A stretch of DNA of 64,000 nt. It comes from Novosphingobium kaempferiae (GTDB lineage Bacteria; Pseudomonadota; Alphaproteobacteria; Sphingomonadales; Sphingomonadaceae). The stretch is from the NCBI RefSeq assembly GCF_021227995.1, contig NZ_CP089301.1, forward strand, positions 1,178,001 through 1,242,000, read 5' to 3'. The notes beneath the pieces were generated by a model that had not been told where the DNA came from, made no database searches, and saw nothing but the letters and a program-made list of their open reading frames with translations. Positions 35,307-44,368 of this stretch are shown here, piece after piece (position 1 is the stretch's first letter; every line of letters starts with the position of its first letter). Both the position numbers and the translations under genes were made by a program.

Positions 35307-36632
35307 GTGAACGACCTCAATGTCATCGACCGCTTCCTGCAGGCGTTCATCACCTATATCGACAGTGGGTTCGGCCTGCTCGGACCTGATGTCGGCTTCC
35401 TGACAAGCACCCTGATCGGCATCGATATCACGCTTGCCGGCCTGTTCTGGGCAATAGGCGGCGAAGACAATGTCGTCGGCCGCTTCCTGCGCAAGATCCT
35501 CTACATCGGCGCGTTCGCGTTCATCCTGAACAGCTTTTCGACCCTGGCCGACATCGTCTTCAGGTCCTTCGCCCAGGCCGGCTTGACGGCGGGTGGCGGC
35601 AGCTTGACCGCGGGCGACCTGCTCAAGCCCGGGCGACTCGCCGGCATCGGCTTTGAGGCCGCATGGCCGCTTCTAAACCAGGCCAGTGAGATGGTCGGCT
35701 TCACGACCTTCTTCGACAACTTCCTGACGATCATGGTGCTGCTCCTTGCCTGGGCAATCGTCATCATCGCTTTCTTCATCCTGGCCGTGCAGATGTTCGT
35801 CTGCATCCTCGAGTTCAAGCTGACGAGCCTGGCCGGCTTCATCCTCGTGCCGTTCGCGCTGTGGAACCGGACCAGCTTCCTCGCCGAGCGCGTGCTGGGC
35901 AATGTGGTAAGCTCGGGCATCAAGGTGATGGTGCTCGCTGTCATCGTCGGTATCGGCTCCAACTTCTTCACCGAGTTCACCGATGCGCTGAATGGGCAGG
36001 AGCCCGATATCGCCCAGGCCATGAGCCTGGTCCTCGCCAGCCTGTCGCTGTTCGGGCTGGGCATCTTTGGACCGACTATCGCCTCCGGCCTTGTCTCGGG
36101 TGCCCCGCAGCTCGGCGCCGGCGCAGCCATCGGAACGGCTGCCGGCGCGGGCGGCATCGCCATGCTCGCGGGCGGAGCGGCGGTGGGCGGTGCTCGCCTC
36201 GCCGGCGGCGCGGCGTTGGGAGCGGTCCGGTCGGGCACGGCCATGGGCTCGGGAGCGTCCGCCGCATTCAAGATGGGACGGGAGACCGCCGGCAAGCCGA
36301 CGATCGGCGCTGGCCTTGCGGGAGTGGCGCAAGCGGCAGGCAACGCGGCCAAAGGACGGGTAAGCGCGGCTCTTGGTCTTGGCGAGGCTGCGTCGAGTGG
36401 CCGGCAGGCCGTCTGGAGCGCACTCAACCAGAACACCACTGCCTCATCAGCGTCCGCTGACGCTGGCGGCGGCAATGTCGGGCGCGGCGAGACCGGCGCT
36501 CCGGCGTGGGCGCGTTCGCTTCGCAACGAACAGGCGAGCCGTCATCGCCGCCAACTTGCGATCCATGCACTCCAGCAGGGCGACCGCGGCGGCGGCTCGG
36601 CCACTCCGGACATCAAGGAAAGGAATGATTGA
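35307..36632 (+). CDS. trbL: TrbL channel protein (VirB6-like)
   Basis: 441-residue polytopic inner-membrane protein with five or six hydrophobic segments between residues 10 and 270 (for example LIGIDITLAGLFWAIGG, IMVLLLAWAIVIIAFFILA, MVLAVIVGIGSNFF). A long Gly/Ala-rich cytoplasmic tail follows. GTG at 35307 with GAGGAA 9 nt upstream is the likely start. In IncP-type operons trbK lies between trbJ and trbL; here the 132-nt gap holds no such gene. Confidence 0.92.
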   Translation: MNDLNVIDRFLQAFITYIDSGFGLLGPDVGFLTSTLIGIDITLAGLFWAIGGEDNVVGRFLRKILYIGAFAFILNSFSTLADIVFRSFAQAGLTAGGGSLTAGDLLKPGRLAGIGFEAAWPLLNQASEMVGFTTFFDNFLTIMVLLLAWAIVIIAFFILAVQMFVCILEFKLTSLAGFILVPFALWNRTSFLAERVLGNVVSSGIKVMVLAVIVGIGSNFFTEFTDALNGQEPDIAQAMSLVLASLSLFGLGIFGPTIASGLVSGAPQLGAGAAIGTAAGAGGIAMLAGGAAVGGARLAGGAALGAVRSGTAMGSGASAAFKMGRETAGKPTIGAGLAGVAQAAGNAAKGRVSAALGLGEAASSGRQAVWSALNQNTTASSASADAGGGNVGRGETGAPAWARSLRNEQASRHRRQLAIHALQQGDRGGGSATPDIKERND

Positions 36633-36635
36633 GCC

Positions 36636-37445
36636 ATGTTCTTCAAGCGCAGCGTCCAGCGCTACGGGCGCACGCCACAACCCGAGACGCCCTTCCAGCG
36701 TGCGGGCCAGCTTTGGGACGAGCGGATCGGCTCCGCGCGCGTCCAGGCCCGCAACTGGCGCCTCATGGCCTTCGGCAGCCTGGCGCTGACCGGCGGCACC
36801 TCCGCTGCGCTCGCTTGGCAGTCGGTCCAAAGCAGGGTCATCCCCTATGTGGTGGAAGTAGACCGGCTGGGCGAGGCTCGCACTGTGCAACCGGCCGAGA
36901 TCGCCTATCGTCCGACGGACCCGCAGGTGGCGTGGCATCTCGCGCGCTTCGTGCGCTCGGTGCGCTCGGTTTCGCTCGATCCGGTGCTCATGCGGCGCGA
37001 CTGGCTCGAGGCGTATGATTTCACGACGAAGCGGGGCGCCCAGTTCCTGGGAGAATATGCGCGCGGCGCATCGCCGTTCGCGAACGCTGGGGAACGCACC
37101 GTCTCGGTCCAGGTAACGAGCGTGATTCGCGCATCCGACACGTCGTTCCAGGTGAAGTGGACGGAAACCGCCTACGAGCGTGGTTCGCAGGCCGGCATTG
37201 CCCGTTGGACGGCGATCCTCACGGTCGTAACGAGGCCCCCGGCATCCGCCGATATTCTGCGCAGGAATCCGCTGGGGATCTATGTCGACGCGATCGACTG
37301 GAGCCGCGAGCTCGAAGCGCCAACTTCCCAGCCGCCGGCAGCTGCGCCGCAGCCTCCGCCCACGAAGGCGAGGCTCCCGATTGGATCGCCGCTTGAACCG
37401 ACGCGCGGCGGGCAGACTTCCAACACGCAGGAGATCGAGGAATGA
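36636..37445 (+). CDS. trbF: TrbF (VirB8-like)
   Basis: 269-residue bitopic inner-membrane protein with one N-terminal membrane helix (LMAFGSLALTGGTSAALAW) and a periplasmic NTF2-like domain, including VKWTETAYERG and the terminal NPLGIYVDAIDWSREL. It bridges the inner-membrane and outer-membrane parts of the channel. It overlaps trbG by 4 nt. Confidence 0.94.
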   Translation: MFFKRSVQRYGRTPQPETPFQRAGQLWDERIGSARVQARNWRLMAFGSLALTGGTSAALAWQSVQSRVIPYVVEVDRLGEARTVQPAEIAYRPTDPQVAWHLARFVRSVRSVSLDPVLMRRDWLEAYDFTTKRGAQFLGEYARGASPFANAGERTVSVQVTSVIRASDTSFQVKWTETAYERGSQAGIARWTAILTVVTRPPASADILRRNPLGIYVDAIDWSRELEAPTSQPPAAAPQPPPTKARLPIGSPLEPTRGGQTSNTQEIEE

Positions 37446-38266
37446 AGCAGGCAATCCTGCCAGCGCTGGCCGGCCTCGCATGCGCGGGTTCCGCCCATGC
37501 CCAGTCAAACATCCAGCAGGTCGCGGCGGCTAACCGGGCCGCGATCGTGCAACCGACGGCCGGTGGCTTCGTAGCGGGCGCCCAGGTCTATTCCTATCGG
37601 GAAAACGCCATTTTCGAGAGTTACGTCTCGCCCGGCCTGGTCACGGATCTTGCGCTCCAACCGGGAGAGGGACTGGTGGCCATAGCCAGTGGCGACACGG
37701 CGCGCTGGGTGATCGGCGACACCATAAGCGGCGCGGGCGACGCGCGCCAAACGCATGTCCTGGTCAAGCCCTTTGCACCGGGGCTCGTCACCAACCTCGT
37801 CATCACCACCGATCGCAGGACCTACCACATCAAGCTGGTCAGTACGCCTGGGACGGCGATTTCCGCCGTGCGCTGGACGTATCCCCAAGATGAACTCCTG
37901 GCGCTGAAGCGAAAGGCCGATGCGGCGCAAGCGGCTGCGCCGGTCGCCGCCGGGCTCTCGATCGAGCAGCTGCATTTCAACTACCATATCGCCGGGGATC
38001 GGCCGGCCTGGAGACCGCTGCGCGCCTTCGACGACGGAAGCCGGACTTATATCGAGTTTCCCGCGTCGCTCGCTCAGGGAGAGGCGCCCCCGCTGTTCCT
38101 TGTGGGTTCTGACGGCAAGGCAGAGCTGGTGAACTATCGCCTTCGCGACCGCTACTATGTGGTCGACCGCATCTTTGCCGCCGCCGAGTTGCGGCTCGGC
38201 CTCAGGAAGCAGCAGGTCGTGCGCATCACCCGCGTGTCACCTCCAGTCAACGGGAGCGACCGATGA
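37442..38266 (+). CDS. trbG: TrbG (VirB9-like)
   Basis: 274-residue periplasmic/outer-membrane core protein with a signal peptide (ILPALAGLACAGSAHA). It has the VirB9 stretches VYSYRENAIFESYVSPG, ALQPGE, TNLVITTDRRTYHIKLV and the C-terminal FNYHIAGDRPAWRPLRAFDDG, then TYIEFP. It overlaps trbI by 4 nt. Confidence 0.95.
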   Translation: MKQAILPALAGLACAGSAHAQSNIQQVAAANRAAIVQPTAGGFVAGAQVYSYRENAIFESYVSPGLVTDLALQPGEGLVAIASGDTARWVIGDTISGAGDARQTHVLVKPFAPGLVTNLVITTDRRTYHIKLVSTPGTAISAVRWTYPQDELLALKRKADAAQAAAPVAAGLSIEQLHFNYHIAGDRPAWRPLRAFDDGSRTYIEFPASLAQGEAPPLFLVGSDGKAELVNYRLRDRYYVVDRIFAAAELRLGLRKQQVVRITRVSPPVNGSDR

Positions 38267-39450
38267 CCGAGGCACCGGAGGCTCCTGCGCCGGAAAAGGT
38301 AGATCCTGAAACACTTGCGCTGCGGTCGCGGCCGACGCGTGCGATACGGTTTCGGCGGGGTGCCATAATCGGGATTGCAGCGGCGGGACCGGCGAGCCTC
38401 ATGGCCATCGCGTGGCTGGCTCTCAAGCCGCAGGTGTTGCACCGGCAGGCACCGGACAGCGAGCTGTCGCAGCCCGTAGCCGGCTCTGCCTCGGACGCGC
38501 TCGCCGGGCTTCCTTCCAGCTATGGCGACGCGCCGAAGCTGGGGCCACCGCTGCCAGGCGACCTCGGCCGGCCCATCCTGCGTGCGCAGCAGCGCGTGCA
38601 GGATGCCGGCACGCCCGCACCAGCAGACGATGCCGAGGCGCGGCGCCAGCAGCGGCTCGCGCAAAGCCAGGCGGCGCGCGAGTCGGGATTGCTGGTGCAG
38701 GTCGCCGCGGGCCCCAGCAGCCTCAGCAGCACTCCACGAACCTCGACCCCGGGCTCGTCTGAAAACCCGGCAACCCCGGCAGAAACGTCGGCAACCAGAA
38801 AGGAGCGCTTTGCCAAGGCGCGCGACGATGGGCCCGACCTCAACCCACATGGGCTCGTCCGCCCCGCTTCGCCCAACATGCTGCTCGCAGGCAGTGTCAT
38901 TGCCGCCAGCCTCATCACCGGGCTGAACTCGGACCTGCCGGGCATGGTGACCGCGCAGGTTACCCAGAATGCCTATGATACGGTGACAGGCCGCATCCTG
39001 CTTATCCCCCAGGGATCACGTCTGGTCGGCAAGTACGACAGCGTCGTGGCTTTCGGGCAGAAGCGGGCGCTGGTGGTCTGGCAGCGTCTTATCCTGCCCG
39101 ACGGCAATTCGGTGCGACTGGATAACATGCCGGCGACAGATCCTTCCGGATACGCAGGCCTTTCGGACAAGGTCGATTTCCATACCTGGTCGCTCCTCAA
39201 GGGAGTTGCGATCGCAACCCTGCTCGGGGTTGGATCGGAGCTCAGCATCGATGGCGAAAGCGACATAGTCGAGGCGATCCGGCAATCGGCACAGTCCAGC
39301 ACGTCACGAGCAGGCGACCAGATCACGCAGCGCAATCTCGACGTGCAGCCCACCATTACCGTTCGCCCGGGCGCGCCGGTGCGCGTGCTCGTCACACGCG
39401 ACCTTCTCATCGAAAGTGGCGACAGGAGAGGCAAGCAATGGTCCAGCTGA
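38263..39450 (+). CDS. trbI: TrbI (VirB10-like)
   Basis: 395 residues. One N-terminal membrane helix (AIIGIAAAGPASLMAIAWLAL), a Pro/Ala/Gln-rich periplasmic linker and the VirB10 C-terminal domain (AGSVIAASLITGLNSDLPG, VTQNAYDTVTGRILLIPQGSRL). It spans both membranes and senses ATP energy from the ATPases. It overlaps the DUF2274 gene by 13 nt. Confidence 0.95.
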   Translation: MTEAPEAPAPEKVDPETLALRSRPTRAIRFRRGAIIGIAAAGPASLMAIAWLALKPQVLHRQAPDSELSQPVAGSASDALAGLPSSYGDAPKLGPPLPGDLGRPILRAQQRVQDAGTPAPADDAEARRQQRLAQSQAARESGLLVQVAAGPSSLSSTPRTSTPGSSENPATPAETSATRKERFAKARDDGPDLNPHGLVRPASPNMLLAGSVIAASLITGLNSDLPGMVTAQVTQNAYDTVTGRILLIPQGSRLVGKYDSVVAFGQKRALVVWQRLILPDGNSVRLDNMPATDPSGYAGLSDKVDFHTWSLLKGVAIATLLGVGSELSIDGESDIVEAIRQSAQSSTSRAGDQITQRNLDVQPTITVRPGAPVRVLVTRDLLIESGDRRGKQWSS

Positions 39451-39659
39451 AATTGGGCAAGCTACCCGATCGCACGCCGGTAAAGCTGGCGATCACCATT
39501 ACTCCAGACCTTCAGAATGCGCTGCAAGCCTATGCGGCGCTCTACACCGCGGAATACGGGATTGAAGAACCGTTGACCGAACTCATCCCCGCTATGCTCG
39601 CCGCTTTTCTCGAAAGCGACCGCAACTTCTCGCGGGCGCGTGGCGGGAGGATCGGATGA
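39438..39659 (+). CDS. DUF2274 protein
   Basis: 73 residues. Begins MVQLKLGKLPDRTPVKLAITI and continues with a helix (LQNALQAYAALYTAEYG) and LIPAMLAAFLESDRNF. This is the DUF2274 family normally encoded directly after trbI. The form suggests a ribbon-helix-helix-like small regulator. It overlaps both neighbours (13 and 4 nt), so it is part of the transfer operon. Confidence 0.88.
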   Translation: MVQLKLGKLPDRTPVKLAITITPDLQNALQAYAALYTAEYGIEEPLTELIPAMLAAFLESDRNFSRARGGRIG

Positions 39660-39844
39660 ACGCTGGTCGCGGCGACGAAGATCTTGAACCACTGACGGTC
39701 CGCATCCCGACGGCTGTACGCATCACCGGCCTCAGCCGGTCGCGGATCTACGAACTGATCCTTGCAGGCCATCTCGAGACGGTGAAGGTCGGTCACGCAA
39801 CGCTGATACGGTATGAAAGCCTCAAGAGCCTGACTCGAGGTTGA
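39656..39844 (+). CDS. Small helix-turn-helix protein (AlpA/excisionase-like)
   Basis: 62 residues with TVRIPTAVRITGLSRSRIYELILAG, then a wing-like VKVGHATLIRYESLKSL. This is the MerR-type HTH_17 fold of excisionases and AlpA activators. It could direct excision of the element by the integrase at 50082, or regulate transfer genes. It overlaps the DUF2274 gene by 4 nt and ends the transfer operon. Confidence 0.82.
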   Translation: MNAGRGDEDLEPLTVRIPTAVRITGLSRSRIYELILAGHLETVKVGHATLIRYESLKSLTRG

Positions 39845-40125
39845 TCCATCGCCGCTTCGTTGCCGTTCCCCCGCTGAGCGGCAAGGTGCCAAGACGGACG
39901 GAAACGACAGTCCCCTCTCATCGGCTTTCGGCAGCGACCAGCCGAACCAAAGCTCCGTTCGATCGCGGCCGCATTGATATTTGCGGTCAGCGGGACGGCG
40001 TCTACGAGGCGCATTTCCGCGATTTTTCACCTCGCAAAGCATTCGCAGTCGAGAGTGCGTCTACGCAAACGGAATTGCCGGCAATCGCGACCCAGAGATT
40101 TGGTCCGTTGACCAGCAGACTGACC

Positions 40126-40302
40126 TTAGCCTTTCAGATGCTGCTCGACAGCATCGGCGTTGCTTCCGACGGCTTGCACAGCGGCTTCCAGCCGTTCCTT
40201 GCTGACACCGAACTTGCCGGTCCAATACTCGACCTCATAATCCTCCCCAAGCGCGATGCGCGAGCGATCCTGCGGGCCGCGATTCGTCTTGTCGTCTGCC
40301 AT
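40126..40302 (-). CDS. DUF3606 protein (58 aa)
   Basis: Read by hand on the minus strand. It starts MADDKTNRGPQDRSRIALG, continues EDYEVEYWTGKFGVSKERL and ends with a helix EAAVQAVGSNADAVEQHL then KG. This is the DUF3606 family, found in many soil and plant-associated proteobacteria and often beside non-homologous end-joining genes. AAGGAG lies 7 nt before the ATG. It diverges from ligD. The function is unknown; a stress-linked DNA-binding role is often assumed. Confidence 0.85.
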   Translation of the reverse strand: MADDKTNRGPQDRSRIALGEDYEVEYWTGKFGVSKERLEAAVQAVGSNADAVEQHLKG

Positions 40303-40469
40303 GGCTCATCTCCTTCATAGGTGACCTGATTTCCAACGCCGCGGTGATGATGCAGTTTCCTTAATCCGCGAGAAGCGGTGCGCCGGCCGGCGAGCGGAGT
40401 CCGTCGCGCGGTGGAACGAGTCCATTGCTCGCGCACTTTGGCTATTATGACAAACAGCGGCCATCCACC

Positions 40470-42326
40470 ATGGCGCGCGTGACCCCGGCGCGCCGAAAAG
40501 CAGCTTCGACGAGGAGCGCTCCGCCGTTTCGAGCGGTGCAGCTTGCCACGCTTGTCGACACCGTTCCCACCGGCAATCGCTGGCTGCATGAGATGAAGTA
40601 TGACGGCTACCGCGTGCTGCTGAGCGTGGGCGGCGGCGAAGCCGTAGCCTATACGCGTTCGGGGCTCGACTGGTCGGAGAAGTTCGCCGGCCTGGTCGCA
40701 GATGCGGCAAAGCTCAAGGTCTCCTCCGCGCTCATCGATGGCGAGGCCGTGGTGCTCGATGGCGATGGTCGCTCAAGCTTCCAGGCATTGCAAAATGCGC
40801 TCAAGGGCGCCCCTGGATCGATCGACTATTTCGCGTTCGATCTGCTGGAACTTGACGGTGAGGACCTGACCCAGCTGCCGCTGACCGAGCGTAAGGCGAA
40901 GCTCGCGAAAATCCTGCCCAAGGGCAAGTCGCGGTTGCGCTATTCCGATCACATTGCGGGCAACGGCGAAAAGCTGCTCCACCAGTTCTGCGCTGCGGGC
41001 CTGGAGGGGGTCATCTCCAAGCAGGCCGACGGCCGCTATGTTGGCTCAAGATCGGGCGGCTGGCTCAAGACCAAATGCATCAAGCGGCAGGAGTTTGTCG
41101 TAGTTGGCTGGACACCCTCTACCACATCGCGATTGTTCCGCTCGCTGATCCTCGGCGTGCATGAGGATGGCGTCCTGCGCTACGCGGGCAAGGTCGGCAC
41201 CGGTTTCGACAACCAGGAGATTGTCGACCTGATGGCAATCATGGCGCCGCTCGAACAGGAGGCGCCGCCCGTCGAGGCACCGCGTGCGGAAGTGCGCGGA
41301 GCGCACTGGCTGCGCCCCAAGCTGGTCGCGGAGATCGCCTTTACCGAGATGACCAACGAGGGAACGCTCCGGCATCCGTCATACCTCGGCCTGCGCGCAG
41401 ATAAGAAGCCTGAAGCGGTCGTGGTGGAGAAGGAGGCACCGGTCGCGGCGGCGATCGCTCCAGCCTCGTCGATCACCATCAGCAACCGCGACCGCGTCAT
41501 CTTTCCCGAGGGCAAGTTCACCAAGGGCCAATTGGCGGATTATTATGCGCAAGTCGCTCCAATCATGCTGCCCTGGGTTGGCTCACGGCCCATCAGCCTC
41601 GTGCGCTGCCCCCAGGGTCGCGCGAAGAAATGCTTCTTCCAGAAGCATGACGCGGGCAGCTTCGGCCACGCTGTCCGGCATGTCGCGATTCGCGAGAAAG
41701 ACGGGCATGACGAGCCCTATCTCTACATCGATACGGCAGAAGGGCTGCTTACCTGCGTGCAGATGGGCACCATCGAGTTTCACGGCTGGGGCTCCAGGAT
41801 CGAGGATGTCGAGAAAGCCGACCGGCTGGTGTTCGATCTCGATCCCGACGTGGGCCTCGACTTTGAGAATGTGCGCAGCGCCGCCTTCCAGTTTCGCGAA
41901 ATCCTCAAATCGATCGGGCTCGAGACCTTCCCGATGTTGACCGGCGGCAAGGGCGTCCATGTGATCGCGCCGCTGGTTCCGCAGGCGGAATGGCCGGATG
42001 TGAAGGACTTCGCGCATCGGCTGGCCCAGGCTGTCGCCCAGAGCGACCCGGAGCATTTCACCGCCGCCTTGCCCAAAGTGCAGCGCAAGGGCCGCATCTT
42101 CGTAGATTACCTTCGTAACCAGCGCGGCGCCACGGCAGTCATGCCCTACGGCGTCCGCGCGCGCGAAGGCGCGCCAGTCGCCGTGCCGATCACTTGGAAG
42201 GAAATGGAGACGATCGACAAGCCTTCGCACTGGAGCATCCGCGACGGCGCTGAGCTGGTGAAGCGGGCCGGCTCGAAGGCGCTAAGCGGCTGGGGCCGCG
42301 CCGATCAGACATTGCCTGACCTATGA
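40470..42326 (+). CDS. ligD: DNA ligase D, ligase-polymerase form without the phosphoesterase domain
   Basis: 618 residues. The N-terminal ATP-dependent ligase domain carries the adenylated lysine in HEMKYDGYR, then DGEAVVLDGDG and EGVISKQADGRYVGSRSGGWLKTKC. The C-terminal LigD-type primase/polymerase domain starts at about 335 (ISNRDRVIFPEGKFTKGQLADYY) and has the catalytic FDLDPD motif and TGGKGVHVIAPL. It acts in bacterial non-homologous end joining with Ku. The 3'-phosphoesterase domain that usually starts LigD is absent and is not found upstream in any frame. The start is uncertain: ATG 40470 is used; an in-frame TTG at 40425 is possible. No ku gene is in the window. Confidence 0.9.
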   Translation: MARVTPARRKAASTRSAPPFRAVQLATLVDTVPTGNRWLHEMKYDGYRVLLSVGGGEAVAYTRSGLDWSEKFAGLVADAAKLKVSSALIDGEAVVLDGDGRSSFQALQNALKGAPGSIDYFAFDLLELDGEDLTQLPLTERKAKLAKILPKGKSRLRYSDHIAGNGEKLLHQFCAAGLEGVISKQADGRYVGSRSGGWLKTKCIKRQEFVVVGWTPSTTSRLFRSLILGVHEDGVLRYAGKVGTGFDNQEIVDLMAIMAPLEQEAPPVEAPRAEVRGAHWLRPKLVAEIAFTEMTNEGTLRHPSYLGLRADKKPEAVVVEKEAPVAAAIAPASSITISNRDRVIFPEGKFTKGQLADYYAQVAPIMLPWVGSRPISLVRCPQGRAKKCFFQKHDAGSFGHAVRHVAIREKDGHDEPYLYIDTAEGLLTCVQMGTIEFHGWGSRIEDVEKADRLVFDLDPDVGLDFENVRSAAFQFREILKSIGLETFPMLTGGKGVHVIAPLVPQAEWPDVKDFAHRLAQAVAQSDPEHFTAALPKVQRKGRIFVDYLRNQRGATAVMPYGVRAREGAPVAVPITWKEMETIDKPSHWSIRDGAELVKRAGSKALSGWGRADQTLPDL

Positions 42327-43132
42327 AGATCGCCACCTACAATGTGAATGGCGTAAACGGCCGACTGCCGGTGCTGCTGCGCTGGCTCGAGGAAGGGGAG
42401 CCCGATGTGGTCGTGCTCCAGGAATTGAAGGCGCCGCAGGAGAAGTTTCCGGAAAGCGCCATCCGTGACCTTGGCTACGATGTCATCTGGCACGGCCAGA
42501 AGTCTTGGAACGGCGTCGCGCTGCTCAGCCGCGTCGGGGAAATCCACGAGACGCGTCGGGGCCTGCCCGACGATCCCGACCCAAGCCAGAGCCGCTATAT
42601 CGAGGCTGCCGTCAACGGCATCCTGATCGGCGGGCTTTATCTGCCTAATGGCAATCCGCGTCCCGGTCCCAAATTCGATTACAAGCTGCGCTGGTTCGAC
42701 CGGCTGATCGAGCATGCCGCCGGGCTGCTGGAGAGCGGGCTGCCGGTGATGCTGGCGGGCGACTTCAATGTCATGCCGACAGATCTTGACGTCTACAAGC
42801 CAGAGCGATGGCTTGATGATGCCTTGTTCGCGCCCGAAGTCAGGGCGGCCTATTTCAGGCTGCTGGACCAAGGCTGGACCGACGCGCTGCGCACGCTGCA
42901 CCCAGGCGAGGTCATCTACACCTTCTGGGACTATTTCCGGAACGCCTACGGCCGCAATGCCGGCCTGCGCATCGATCACCTGCTGCTCAGCCCCGCTCTT
43001 GCTGATCGACTGCTCGATGCGCAGGTCGACAGCCATGTGCGTGGTTGGGAAAAGACCAGCGATCACGCGCCGGTCTGGATCGAACTGGCCGACAAGCCCA
43101 AGCGCAAGCGAGCCCCGAAGGCGAAGATGTGA
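42323..43132 (+). CDS. xth: Exodeoxyribonuclease III-type AP endonuclease
   Basis: 269-residue member of the exonuclease-endonuclease-phosphatase family. It starts KIATYNVNGVNGRLP with the metal-binding Asn, followed by QELKAPQEKFP (catalytic Glu), GDFNVMPTDLD (Asp-Asn) and the final KTSDHAPVW (Asp-His). It acts at abasic sites and 3' blocks. Translation is coupled to ligD by an ATGA overlap, which suggests a joint end-processing and ligation unit; it might supply the 3'-cleaning activity missing from this LigD. Confidence 0.92.
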   Translation: MKIATYNVNGVNGRLPVLLRWLEEGEPDVVVLQELKAPQEKFPESAIRDLGYDVIWHGQKSWNGVALLSRVGEIHETRRGLPDDPDPSQSRYIEAAVNGILIGGLYLPNGNPRPGPKFDYKLRWFDRLIEHAAGLLESGLPVMLAGDFNVMPTDLDVYKPERWLDDALFAPEVRAAYFRLLDQGWTDALRTLHPGEVIYTFWDYFRNAYGRNAGLRIDHLLLSPALADRLLDAQVDSHVRGWEKTSDHAPVWIELADKPKRKRAPKAKM

Positions 43133-43629
43133 TGGAGATCGAGAGCTTCTTCATCAGCGAGAATGGCTGGGTACCTAACAATGCTCGGTTGCCCGTGGTC
43201 GTCTATCGCGGGGCGCTGGGGGGCGAAGGGAACGACTTGGCTGACCGGTTCGAGGCATTGTTCGACGAGCATGGCTGGACCCCGGACTGGCGCGACGGGG
43301 TGTTCGACTATCATCACTATCATTCGACCGCGCATGAGGCGTTGGGCGTGTTTGCAGGCGAGGCGACCCTGGAGCTTGGCGGGCCAGGCGGGCGGAAGGT
43401 GTCCGTTACAGCTGGCGATGCGGTCATGCTACCGACAGGCACCGGCCATCGCGCAGTTTCTGCAAGCGAGGATTTCCGGGTCGTGGGCGCCTATCCGCAG
43501 GGACAGACGTGGGACATTTGCCGTGACGCACCCGATGACGCAGGCCGCGCGCGGATGGGGGCGCTTCCTGATCCCAAGCGCGACCCAGTGACCGGCGCGG
43601 CGGGGGCACGAACCGGCGGCGAGCCATGA
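43132..43629 (+). CDS. Cupin-domain protein (YjlB-like)
   Basis: 165 residues. A cupin core with FDYHHYHSTAHEALGVFAGEATLELGG holds the His-x-x-His and Glu ligands; PTGTGHRAVSASEDFRVVGAYPQGQ holds the second motif. This matches the YjlB family, whose function is not known. The start shares one base with the xth stop, so it is in the ligD operon. Confidence 0.85.
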   Translation: MEIESFFISENGWVPNNARLPVVVYRGALGGEGNDLADRFEALFDEHGWTPDWRDGVFDYHHYHSTAHEALGVFAGEATLELGGPGGRKVSVTAGDAVMLPTGTGHRAVSASEDFRVVGAYPQGQTWDICRDAPDDAGRARMGALPDPKRDPVTGAAGARTGGEP

Positions 43630-44078
43630 ACGAGTGGACGGGCGGCTGCGCGTGCGGTGCGGTCCGCTATGCGCTTGGCTCGCAGCCTTTCGACGCGGGT
43701 TACTGCCACTGCCGGATGTGTCAGCGGACTAGTGGTGCACCCGTCATGGCGTTTGCGACGGTGCTCATTGACGAGTTTCACATCATCGAGGGACATCTGG
43801 CGCTGCGTCGATCATCAGATTTTGGCGAGCGGGGATTTTGCGGCGCGTGCGGCACCCCGCTCACCATGCATGTGAAGCACCAGCCAGACACGATAGATTT
43901 CACGATCGCGACGCTCGACGCGCCGGAAAGGGTCGTTCCGCGATTTCATATCTGGTGCGCAAGCAGCATCGGATGGTTCGAGATTGCCGACAAGCAACCA
44001 CGCCATGCTCGGTTCAGACCTAATACCGTAGGACTGACTGCAGGCCGCGCCGAGCCCGGCGACATTACCCGTGACTAG
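43626..44078 (+). CDS. GFA-family zinc protein
   Basis: 150 residues with the zinc-binding cysteines of the GFA (glutathione-dependent formaldehyde-activating enzyme-like) fold: GGCACGAVRYALG, CHCRMCQRTSGAP and FCGACGTPLTM. Family members are often not formaldehyde enzymes, so the substrate is open. It overlaps the cupin gene by 4 nt and meets the DUF3072 gene tail-to-tail with a 4-nt overlap. Confidence 0.88.
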   Translation: MNEWTGGCACGAVRYALGSQPFDAGYCHCRMCQRTSGAPVMAFATVLIDEFHIIEGHLALRRSSDFGERGFCGACGTPLTMHVKHQPDTIDFTIATLDAPERVVPRFHIWCASSIGWFEIADKQPRHARFRPNTVGLTAGRAEPGDITRD

Positions 44079-44302
44079 GCTCGACCAAGCTTCGATTTGA
44101 GCGCGTCAATCCGCTGAGAGGCATCGGCCTTGGTCAGATTTTCAGGTGGCAGTTCCTCGCCGGCTTCCTCGCTCAAGGTCGTCAGATAGCTTGCCTGCGC
44201 TCCGGTCATGGGTTCATCGCCGGAAACCCAGTCGTTGGGATTCTTTTCGGTGTTGGAGCCGGGGCGGTCTTCGAGCTTGGGGTTGTGCAATTGATCGGTC
44301 AT
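44075..44302 (-). CDS. DUF3072 protein (75 aa)
   Basis: Begins MTDQLHNPKLEDRPGSNTEK and contains the family core MTGAQASYLTTLSEEAGEE, then TKADASQRIDAL. DUF3072 is a short acidic domain, commonly close to DUF3606 and ligase D genes. The helical core resembles the SAP/HeH class of small nucleic-acid-binding helices, but this is only a resemblance. Confidence 0.85.
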   Translation of the reverse strand: MTDQLHNPKLEDRPGSNTEKNPNDWVSGDEPMTGAQASYLTTLSEEAGEELPPENLTKADASQRIDALKSKLGRA

Positions 44303-44368
44303 GATCGCTCTCTCGTTTCCTGTTTGTTCTATACAAACGGGAGCCCGGCTTTACAGTTCCCCAGCACT

